This document shows positions 40,143-50,700 of a DNA stretch of 64,000 bases, piece after piece. The DNA is taken from the NCBI RefSeq assembly GCF_964355755.1, contig NC_092670.1:22815201-22879200 (forward strand). Reading direction: 5' to 3'. The notes beneath the pieces are model-generated. The model worked only from the letters and a program-made list of their open reading frames with translations. It was not told the origin of the DNA and did no database searches. Source of the DNA: Antedon mediterranea. Taxonomy: Eukaryota > Echinodermata > Crinoidea > Comatulida > Antedonidae. Numbering within the stretch: position 1 is the stretch's first letter; each line of letters begins with the position of its first letter. The translations under genes and the position numbers were made by a program.

Positions 40143-40494
40143 CCATGGAGGTATAGCATTTTTTATATAACACCTATATAAATTCCTGTCATTTGATTGG
40201 ACGAATGTGGGTCACATGGCGTGCAATAGTACGCACTATTCAAGGATCGTTAAATAGTACTTTTTGAAACATTTTTGTGTACGAAAAAAAAACGTCTAGA
40301 TGTTATATAAAACAAATAATGAATGTTTTGTATTCGTGTAATGGTACAAATAATGGCACTTGGTGAATGATGAAAGGTTATATCAACTCGGCTTTGCCTC
40401 GTTGATATAACCTTTCATCATTCACCTCGTGCCATTATTTGTACCATTGCACTCATAAACATTCATTATTTGTATAATATTTTATACCTCCATG
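40143..40494. mobile_element. Foldback element with CCATGGAGG ends
   Basis: Left end CCATGGAGGTATA and right end TATACCTCCATGG. The inner arms (AAATAATGAATGTTT, AATGGTACAAATAATGGCAC, TGAATGATGAAAGGTTATAT) pair with inverted copies around 40390-40480; the left arm carries about 130 extra bp. Same CATGGAGG terminus as the micro-palindromes at 19834 and 61634. Clear target duplication not seen. Confidence 0.7.
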
Positions 40495-40843
40495 GTTGTA
40501 GTGCTAAAAACAAATATAACCAGTTGTTCGATCTATAGGAAACTATTTTACAGGAAATTGTAATATTGGTATTCATAGGATGAGTTCTCCTGTATGTAGG
40601 AATTACAAGGTAAAAAACAAAAATATATTTCAGGAAATGAAGGGCGTTTTTTAAAATATTTTTAAAATAATCACATTGATTTATGCTACCAATTTATATG
40701 ACACTACTTTACATGAACAAAATGAATGAAACATTTTCAACTTCAAGAAAACCATTTAATCCAATAATAATATCGTACAAAAGAACAAAAAAATGAGATC
40801 CAAGATTTACCTTTATTTGCTGCTTTATGTGTATTTATTGTAA

Positions 40844-41014
40844 TATGGCGCGCCAAGCTGTCATTTATTCGGAAATAAAGATATCTTAATTTTAAACTAA
40901 GATATCTAAGTTTAAAACTTAATTCATTTCTTATTAATTTCTTAATTATCCAATACAAAAGTTTAAAACTAAGATATCTGTATATCCGAATAAATGACAG
41001 CTTGGCGCGCCATA
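40844..41014. mobile_element. 167-bp MITE with TGGCGCGCCA ends and TA duplication
   Basis: TGGCGCGCCAAGCTGTCATT at 40846 is mirrored exactly at 41012; arms continue through TATTCGGA and AGATATCTTA. TA flanks both ends (40844-40845, 41013-41014). The centre is AT-rich with repeated TTTAAAACT motifs. Confidence 0.8.
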
Positions 41015-41016
41015 AG

Positions 41017-41134
41017 TAATAATAATAATAATAATAATAATAATTTATTTGGAGTTTACACTTTTACAACAGTGGCACTCGACCAAATGGAGGGTGCATC
41101 CATTTATTTCCGAATAAATGACAGCTTGGCGGGT
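41017..41134 (-). mobile_element. Retroelement-like 3' end with (TAA)n tail, plus extra MITE arm
   Basis: Nine or so TAA/ATT steps at 41018-41045 are followed by GGAGTTTACACTTTTAC and GTGCATCC, related to 37741-37810. It is followed at 41105-41134 by a single right-type arm (CCGAATAAATGACAGCTTGG) of the adjacent 167-bp MITE. Confidence 0.55.
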
Positions 41135-41214
41135 CCTATTATATACTGTAGCCATTTTCTAGATAGGCAAATTCCGTAAATCATATCGGTCACTACTGAG
41201 TGACTTCCTGTAGC

Positions 41215-43268
41215 ATGGAAGTATGTTGCGGGTTAGGTTAGACATGGATAAATGTATGTATGTCACACTGTGATGCTTTGTCATGGAATTTGCCTATGAT
41301 ACTCGAGAAATGTAAATAAGGGCCTACCGATTTTATTTTGTGTTTGTCTTTTTCTGTTTATGCCTTATTAGCACTTTAATTTCTTTGGTTTCAGACACTT
41401 TGTATAGTGGTTGTTACTTTTATCACGCTATCAATGAATCAATTCAGGCCTAATTATCCAATACAAACATTTAGGCCAATGCCTATTTCAACTTTTCCAA
41501 TAAGGTGAGTCCAAACGTTTTATCTATGTCTATCTATCTATGCATAGTGAAAGAAAGTCCAAGGTAAGTTAAATCATATAAATCCAAAGGCAAATAACTG
41601 AAAAAATGACAATGCAGTGGCTGAATCTCAATGGAGATACAAAAAAAAAGCGAAAAGCTAAATCAAAACGATAAAGTAAAACAGCCAGAAAAGTTAGCAG
41701 AGCTTTCGGGTACTAGCCCTTCATCAGTGCAAGTGAAGTTATATATAAACATAACAGGCACAAATCATTAATTCTAAACCGCCCGGTGATTAAATTGAAA
41801 CGAAGTTATGTTCCTATTGTTGCGTAGCATCTATTATTATTCCCGTCACGCTTCATTGCTTGTCAGAACCGAAAGTTTATTGTTTAACTACAAAACATTG
41901 GCCTAAGACAACCTAGGCAAGTTACGGCTTTCGCTCTGTGTGGGTGAAATCATTTATTGCAGGCGATGTTTGCTCACTGTTCATGGGAATTATTTCGTTA
42001 TCCAATGAAAAGCGTTCCAATAGAGATTGTCTTTAGGAGGGCCCTGGATGTCATCAGAATTCGTTATGCTAATATAGGCCTAGATCTGTTTGCAGCACTC
42101 ACTTGCACTTTGTAATTTCTAGTCTACATTTCCTAATTTCTGTTTTTTTTTACCTTTCAGTTATGTTCCCCCACTACCGCCAATACCGACGAAATGTCCT
42201 TCTAAACAACAGATCGTATTTGTTAAAACGCATAAGACTGGAAGTACGACATTAGCGAGACTAATAGAGCAATATGCAGTCGATCACAAGCTCAACGTGG
42301 TCAGGAAAATAGGAGAAAGGGGATCTGTCCATTTTGACCAAAAGTTCAACTATGGCTGTCCTAAATTATTCTTACCCCCACGTGGAGTTAAAACAGGAGA
42401 TTATAAGAATTATAAATATGATATTTTTACCATACATGCTCATTATAACAGGTCGGTGTATGATTCATTTATGAATGAAAATTCATTTTATTTTACAATA
42501 CTTAGAAATCCGGTGATGCAGTTCGAATCTGCATTCGATTTTTTCTCAATAGGTTCAAAAGTCAAATTAACGGGTTCAAAGGAAAATATATTAGATAAGT
42601 TTATGTTGAATGTTGAGAAGTATTGGAAGAAACTTGGTAAAATGCAGAAACGATATATGCATAACAACCAACTTTGGGACATGGGTGTTGATGACGTTTC
42701 AATATGTTTGAAACAAAATTGCTCAAATAATTTATTTGAAAAATTGGATAACGAAATGGATTTAGTTTTGATAAATGAGTTTTATGACGAGTCATTGATA
42801 CTCTTGAAGAAAATGTTATGCTGGGATTTTGAAGATATTCTTTATCTCCCGAGAAATAAGCGGGCAAAACGCACTAATATGACGACAGCCGTATACCAAA
42901 AGATAGCAAAATGGAACGCAGCCGACATGAAATTATACAATTATTTTGAAGAGCGGTTAAAAGAACGTATTTCAAACTATGGTGAAGATTTCACTGCAGA
43001 TTTAGCAGCATTTCGTGAAATGACGAAGTTTCTTCTAGACGTATGCGTTTCAAAGGAAAGGTTTGACGTCGGTACACGCGCACGTAACAGGTATTTGCTG
43101 AAACAAAACATTACTTCTGAGAATTGTCAACGAATTGGGAAAAATGATGTCTGTCAATTTAGTAACGGATATACTTTGAATCTTAGTTTGCCGCAGATGT
43201 GTAAACAGGTTACTTTAGATGGTTCTGTTATGGATCGAACCATCCGTAAAATAATGAAGATGCAATGA
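41215..43268 (+). CDS. GAL3ST: Galactose-3-O-sulfotransferase family enzyme, three coding exons proposed
   Basis: Golgi type II PAPS-dependent enzyme that would sulfate the 3-OH of terminal galactose on a glycolipid or glycan. Certain exon 42161-43268; probable exon 41395-41504 (acceptor TTTCAG, donor AAG|GTGAGT, phase 2, encoding a short hydrophobic LCIVVVTFITLSM then a Pro-rich stem); speculative two-codon start 41215-41220 (ATGGAA|GTATGT). Joined they give 407 residues; human paralogues are about 400-490. Visible: 5'-PAPS motif VFVKTHKTGSTTL near residues 58-70, HAHY, the FTILRNPVMQFESAFDFF 3'-phosphate region, and a conserved-looking YDESLILLKKMLCWDFEDIL block that also occurs, slightly changed, in GAL3ST1. 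The membrane segment is short unless a longer first exon exists upstream. Substrate not resolved. Confidence 0.85.
41395..41504 (+). CDS. GAL3ST: GAL3ST N-terminal exon (anchor and stem)
   Basis: Open from the acceptor at 41393-41394 through TLCIVVVTFITLSMNQF and a P/F/I-rich stem to donor GT at 41505. Its last two bases AG plus T at 42161 make a Ser codon leading to YVPPLPPIP. Frame, hydrophobicity and both splice signals support it; there is no transcript evidence. Confidence 0.65.
41574..41795. mobile_element. Dispersed repeat E, copy in GAL3ST intron
   Basis: One shortened VNTR unit, then AAGCGAAAAGCTAAATCAAA and a segment at 41697-41735 whose minus strand reads ACTGATGAAGGGCTAGTACC then CGAAAGCTC. 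The order matches 25705-26093, which lacks the latter segment. Confidence 0.7.
42161..43268 (+). CDS. GAL3ST: GAL3ST catalytic exon
   Basis: Holds the whole sulfotransferase domain in one exon, from a TTTCAG acceptor to TGA at 43266-43268. Translation upstream of 42297 stays open through the PAPS loop to the acceptor, so the exon begins there rather than at an internal start. Confidence 0.93.
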
Positions 43269-44459
43269 TCAAATATCGAATAACTTTTATTGATATTATA
43301 AGTGGGTAAGCATAAACTGTATTCAAACAAAAGTTCACCTCTCCTCATTACTGAGCATGCGAATCGAAGTAGGCATTCGTTTGCGTACTATTACTAAAAT
43401 ATTTTTATATTTGTTAGTAATGAAATATAAAGGTAAAGTTAGTATTATCGTCCCTAAGCTTAACTGGAAACTGAGGAAATTCGGACTAGGGATCCTCTCT
43501 GCGGACCTCCACGGCAGCCAGCAGAGATCAGTACACCGGGAGGCATTTTTTCTATGCAGTTAAGGCAGAAATAATAAATAATTATTTAATCTCTCTGCAT
43601 GCTTATATAGCATTATTCATGATTTATGCCTTAATTGTATAGAAAAAAAATAATGCCACCGAGAGACGATCCCCTACCCCTTTTCGACTAATCAAAGATA
43701 GTGACACTATATTTGGAATAATGTACTGTTCTGTAATCTTTTCACAAATGAAATATCATGCTTGTCGCCCTCAAGGGACAAACAATTTATTTACTTTATT
43801 GTTCCAGACTAACATTTTCTGTTTTTTCGGTAAGAACACAAAAACGGAAATCGCTAAATCATCCGACTTTAAAATAAAAACAAAAACAAAAAATGAAATA
43901 TTATTGGTAGAAAGAAGAAGCTATTGTAAAGTCATTTAATCATATAAATAAAATATAATAATTAAAATATATATTTATAGTCCTGTTAGTTATATAGCGT
44001 AGATGTAGTAAAGTGACAGTTTACATGTTTATTACTAACATTAATTTTTAAAATGTTGTTAAATTAAAATATTAGTACTTTGTGAAAGTGGCACACAATA
44101 TGTGAATGATGCACTCTGATACAAAAATATATAGACATTCCACACACTTAAAATAAATATGAAGAAACAACTAATTAAGCAAACGACATTAAAAGTACTT
44201 TAGTAAAAAGATAACATAAATAGAGGAAAGAAATAAATTATATATTATTATATATACAAAACCCCGATTATTTTGTTATGGAATCATTTAACCGTGACCG
44301 TGACAATAATTGTTTATTTAGCACGCGCTTAGAGTGTCTTTCTCTTCACGCACGAGTGGGCACGTCAGACAAGACAGTTTTTCCATTGATAGAGTAGACA
44401 CAGCCGAAACTCATTTGTTTTCTATCAGAATGATCTGAAATTCTTTTTAACAATTCACG
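43269..44459. other. Spacer between GAL3ST and RADIL
   Basis: Contains the GAL3ST 3' UTR (a plus-strand AATAAA near 43573 is a candidate signal) and the RADIL 5' UTR and promoter. No TATA box at a fixed distance could be defined. Confidence 0.4.
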
Positions 44460-44732
44460 ATGAGCAGTGAAGAAATAGTAAAAGATTTTATCGAGAACGG
44501 AGGCGATGTTCATAATTTAGAAGGTTTGTTTGAAAGCAAACGGGGCACCATGAACGTTCTGAGGGACCCACGGGTACTCTCTCACCTGAGATCGCTACAC
44601 CAGCAAGGTAGTGACAGTGAGTCTGTGTCAGGTGCTCAGCCTGGCTTAGATGAAAGTGTTGAGAGTTTGAGTGACAAAATAAATATCTACAACAAACGAC
44701 ATAGCGTTGGGACATTTACTATAATTCAAAAG
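44460..44732 (+). CDS. RADIL: RADIL coding exon 1
   Basis: 91 codons, acidic and Ser-rich, phase-0 end at AAG|GTAAGG. No domain recognised, so assignment to RADIL rests on phase match and position. Confidence 0.7.
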
Positions 44733-47700
44733 GTAAGGCAGTATTTAATGACATTTTAAAACCATATATATATTTGTAAGTTAGTTAGCGCTTAAATTAA
44801 AGTTTTTCAAATTATTTGTGTGTGAAATAGACTAGCATAAAAAAACAATATAAAGTTTGGTAGAGTTTGGCCTACTGCATAATTCACTTATTAAATCAAT
44901 AATGGTATCAATAACAGAAATGTGGGAATCACCATCATGATTCACAAACTAAAATCAATAATAGTTAATTGACCCCTATTGAAATATCAGATTATTTTGC
45001 ATACAATAAACATGTTGTGCATCAACACAATTCTAATTTATGATTTTGTATGCTCATCTGTGCATATGCTTTAAAAATATCAGTATTATATAGTCTATTA
45101 CATACCTTGCTTACTTGGATAAACAAACAATAGCATCTCTCTCCGAAGAGAGAAATACAATTACGAAAAGAAGAACGTTTTCATAAATCTACTGTATATA
45201 AGAGACAATAAAAGCTTGTTAAACTTAAAACTGTAGACGTTAAAACATACGGTATGTATCAAAATTTATAACATAAGCTTTATTTATTACACACACAAAT
45301 AACTTAATTACAGTAGATTTTTTTACAGTAAGGCCATGTTATTAATGAATAAAATAAACTTTGTTTGCCCCTCCAAAAAATGACAAAATATATATATATA
45401 CAGTATATATAGCTTATACAAATATTTTGTGTCTATTTTACCAAAAACCTATTAACTTCTAGACAATGGGCTTGCTGCTTTCGGTTAACTATTTTTCCTT
45501 TAGATTACGGTTTTATCGGGTAAACTATTATGTGACATTTAAATGGCCTATTCAACAAAACAATTTAATTTTAGGGGTTAGGATATGAAGGACCAATCCA
45601 TGTTTCACTAGAAGATCAACGACACAAAGTGACAAAAGTGTTACAAGTGACAAACCAAGTGACAGTCGAACAACTACTACCGATCCTCACTCAGAAATTT
45701 AACATCTCAAAAAACGACAAACGTCCACAAGTTCTCTATATGATCCAAGAATCAGGTAAGGACTTACTATTTCTTAATTTAATTTACTTGGTATACATAC
45801 CAGGCATAGCCAAAAGGAAATGTGTGCTCAAGGGCATACTTTCCCCTGTTTTAGTGAGTTATTTAATAAATTAGAGAAAGAAGAATAGAAGTGTCGGCTT
45901 TTTAAAATATGTGTCAGTGGCAGATTAAAGGGTATGGACGAAGCCCCTTATGGTGAAGAAATGTGTACAAAATACTACTGGGCCAATGGCAAACCCCCAG
46001 ATCCTGTTTGTTTTTTAGTGTTTTCACAAAAAACTGAACTCCTCAGAATATGCATATAATTAATTTATAGTGACTCCTTAGCTACTGTCCAATTCTTAAC
46101 AAAACACTTTTTTTGTATAGTACTTGAATAATGTTGTTTGCTAAGCAAATACAATCTCAGTGGTAAGATGTTGACTCAAAGTCAACTTAGAATTCTATAC
46201 CAGTTACTGTTCACAACACCTGAAATGAACATGTATTGTGACAATTGACTGAATGTTTTATAAGTCAATGGTTACCATGCAACGGTCAGATGGAAAACTA
46301 AGTTTTAAAATTGGCTTTAAACAGAACAAATTAATAAATGGTTGGATTCTTGAAACTTAAGTCAGTACATAAGAATAGGTTTCTAAATAGGCTGACAATC
46401 AACTACTGTATAGTGTTAGAAGGTCCCAAATGGACAGTTACACTGTAGGTACAGTTAGCTAAATATACAGTTTAGTAGTTATGTGGTTTTCCCCATAGGA
46501 ATTATGTTAATAAAGATGTATTAAAATGGGTTATGATACAAGGAAACAACATCAAAAGTAATTAATATTTATCTTAGATGTATTACCATGTTATCATGCC
46601 ACACTACATCCATGCATTAGGTAAGTTTGTACGTTCCTACTGTAGCATAAGTACTGTTACCTTTATAAATAACTAGTAGTACTAAATAACACAGTGCATG
46701 TGTTTTAGGGAGTGAAAAGATGTAGATTTGGGAGGGGTGAGCTAGTGACTCCACCCTATCCCCTGAGATAAAGGACTCCCTCTAGGATAAATGACTCCTG
46801 AAGGATAAAGATCCCCCCCCCCCCCACTGGGATAAAGGACTTGTATCCTAGGATAAAGGACCGCCCCTACTAGTTTTAAGTATTTGGGGGTGGTTTTTGA
46901 TGAATATCTGACCTGGGGGGAACACATAAATTACATTATAAAGAAACTAAATTCACGCATGTACTGCCTACGTAAACTACGCTCATTTAATGTCGATAGC
47001 CACATCCTTCGTATGTTTTATTTGTCAGTTATTAGTTCTGTTTGGGGATATTGTCTGGTGGGGTGGGTTGGGAATGTTGGTAGGGGAGATAGGGATAGAA
47101 TAGACATGTTGGTGAGGAGGGCAGGGAGGATGGTTGGATATGAATTACCTGTGGTGGACTCGGTCTATCATGAACGGTTGCGCAATATGTTTAGTGTGAT
47201 ATGGAATGATGTTAGTCCTCCCCTTAACTCGGACATTGCCGACTGCCTTATGGAACGTAGTGGTAGACTGAGGCCGCCACGCGGATCCACTGAACGCCAT
47301 CGTCTCTCCTTCCTCCCAAGAGGCATACGAGACTATTATGAAAGATTTCAAAGATAGGGGAATTTATTACAAATACACTATTTTTGTTATTATTATTATC
47401 ACACTTATGTTTTATGCCTATCATTTCTCTTTTCTTTACGGCATTGTAATAAGACAGCAACACAATTTCCCAAGTTGGGATGAATAAAGTTTCCTTGTAT
47501 CCTTGTATCCTTGTATCCTTGTAGGATAAATGACCGCCCTTCTAGGATAAAGGAATCCCCCTCCTCCATCATTCAGTCCTTTATCCACATTCCTAGGATG
47601 AGGAAGTAATTATTATATTAACATTTTTTTTTAATACAACTTAGAAACCAGTATCTTTGTATTGCATCATACTGTAATTGCTTTAATTAGGTTTTACTTT

Positions 47701-50700
47701 CTTTATAATTCTCATTTACATTGTAATATGAGTGGTTATAATTTGACCTATGAACTCTTTGTTTCAGATTAGTTTAGTTTATAAAATCCTTTTACAAAAT
47801 CAAAAAAATGTCTTTCTTTCTTTGGCAAAATGAAAATTAAATAATTAAAAAAAATTAACAAAAAAACTCATAATTTATTGTCATGCTTCCCTCAATTGAA
47901 AGTCGTGTATAATTGCAATAAAAAGCCACCTGCATACAAATGAACACCTGCCTTCATTGTGTCTTTGGCATTGATGGACAATTTAATGAACAGGTTTAAT
48001 TTCCCCGGAAACGTTGAGGAAACTCTACGCTGAAAACGCTTCTAATCTTTCGTAATTGTTTTTTTTTCTGTGTGGCCTTTTGCAAATTCATTTGATGATT
48101 GTGCTTTACAATGTTTAATCACTTTTTCCTGTAGAAATTTTATAAATTATTGTTATAATGGTTTTTTAAAGCTTTGCATTAACTGTCTCTGTGGTCTTTA
48201 AGTGTGGTACTTGCCCTGTTAATGAGAGGTTACAGGTTCACATTCTGTGATTAATAAGGATCGTAGGCTACTAATAGTCGGGGTACATGTCTAGATCCAT
48301 AGATACAAAGATGACAAATTAGACATATATATATATATATGTAACACTATAGCAAAAACCCCACTGAAAATCCCAACCAAATTCTATTCCCTCCTTTCCA
48401 AGACATTCCAAAGCAATCCCCAATCCCCAATCCCAATCCCCATCATCCTTTTTTTTATAATATCTCTATGGTTTTAATATTTATCATGTTAAACAAAATG
48501 ACTTGATGAAATCAATGCATTCACAGAGTACCCCACAGGTTTCAGAGTATTATTCTCTACTACACAATATGTTTGTTTATTTAACGGTAACACAAATAAT
48601 TCTTGACCTTGATATTTGGGTGATGTCTGTTCCCATTCACGTCCTTTATACACCCTCTTTTGTACCCATTCAGTAACTACAGCTGCTTCAAGCAGATTTT
48701 GATTTTAAATATTAAAAGTATGTTCCGTCCCATTAAACAATTCCTTTTGAAATTTCAAGCTCAATTAGAACTCAATTAAGCGTCGATCAAGATTAGAAAT
48801 ACTCCCTCAAATTATGTAGATAGTCTACCCGCAGTGTTCCAATAATGCTACCGTGTATTATGTTACTGTATCAAATAAAGCGGTGCTGATTTATATATAT
48901 ATATATAGTTGTTTAATATCTAACGAGTGCTTTGAAAATTGTTAAATGATAGTGCACCAGATTTATGAACATTAACATTACAGCATAAAAAATGAGAATG
49001 AAGTAGTGTTTTACAGTAGAACCACTATTAGGGAACAAAGTGTGTCCTCAATAGAGGTGTCCACTGAATATATATTACCTTTAGTTTCATGTGAGACAGT
49101 CCCCTTAAAATGAATATAGATGTCCCAAAGGAAGGGTGCACAGCTACTGTATAGTAGGTTTGCTTACTTATTAATTAATTTATTTATAATTTATAAAATT
49201 GAAATGGCAATAATATTGTTTAAACAAATCTATACAGTAAATTTTTAGTATTTGTTGGTATCGTTATATTTATTATAATTGTTGTTATGTATAATATATA
49301 CAACCAATACATATAACTATTTTTTAGTTTTACAGTATTTAAATCAGAATATAATTTTAACCTAAATACAATGTACCTTTATATGGAATTGATGTTGGTG
49401 TTTTAATGAATTGTATTTTTGTAAATTTTAATTTGATCAAATTTGTAATTGTGAATCTTTTGCTTGTTTTTACTATACTATATTTCTGAAAACAATTTTT
49501 CCATGTACAACTTTTTATATATGGAACAAATAAATATTTGATTTATATACAAATTTTAATTTTCATAGTATTTTACCAAAATCAGTAAAAAGGAATGTAA
49601 TATCATATCTTTTTGGCAACACAGATGTTTTTGTTTGTTTTCATATTCAATTCTACTGATATTCATTTACAGTTCTAAGTTTCCCTAATTCTTTGTTGTT
49701 AATTTCTTTCATAATTCTTTCAAGCATATTGATTTAGCATAATACCTTTGACGTTCAGCTGACTAGGGGGTTGGACGTTCAGTTTTGCAGCGGATAAATA
49801 AAAGCGCTAAAGCTCCTATGAGGCATAAAGTTTCAACAAAGAAACTTATTGATAAGTACCAATAGACGACAAATATGTGTGGTTAAGTACCAATAGACGG
49901 CAAGTATGTTTGGTGATCTAATATTTAGAATTTTCTGGTGTTGTATCCTACATAAGTAACTGTAGCAACTTGTGTTATAATAGTGTTACGTTGTATTGAA
50001 GTAAGCTCATCAAGTACCTATCCCTTTGTGTACTTATTGAGGGCAGGTTTAATAAGTATTAAGCTGCTTAGCTGTTAAATGCTGTTAACAGACAGTTAGT
50101 TAGTGACAGATCTGTGAACGTTTCATAGGATGAGATTTAAATTGTGGTTTTTTATTAACTGTAATGGATATATGAGGTAAGTAACTTTCTTATTCATTCA
50201 AAAAAACGTCTGGAAACTCACTCGTACACAGAAGCATTCTAGATCATGCCATTATATAGCATTCAACTTTTCCTTACAAAATTTATCATAAAAATTGAAA
50301 CTTAATTTTATGATGTACTTGTATTGTTTTGGTTTCAGATTTGTGTATTGTGTCATAATTAAAAAACAATAGAAATGCTTGTAGATAATTAACATAATTA
50401 AAAAAAAAAACAATAAAGAAATCATTAAGTATAGTTTTTATTAGACTTTGTTCTATATCACTATCGTAATTTTTCTACACTTTCGAGCACAAAGAGGTTG
50501 TTCTTGATGAACTTTTCTATGACTAAATGAATAAAGGTAATAAACTTAAGTAGTTAGCTACAGCACAGTTGCACAAAGATCTAATTTTACAATTGGTTTG
50601 CAGTGGCCCTTAATTGCTCGGCCACTCGATTCGACATAGAGCAACTTGTTGCTTTGTGACATGGCTAAGTAGACCAGTGAAGAGTGAAAATATGTATGTA

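Noticed and set aside
42297..43268. Starting the GAL3ST protein at 42297
   Set aside because: That codon is GTG, and the upstream frame stays open and contains the essential PAPS-binding motif back to a splice acceptor at 42160.
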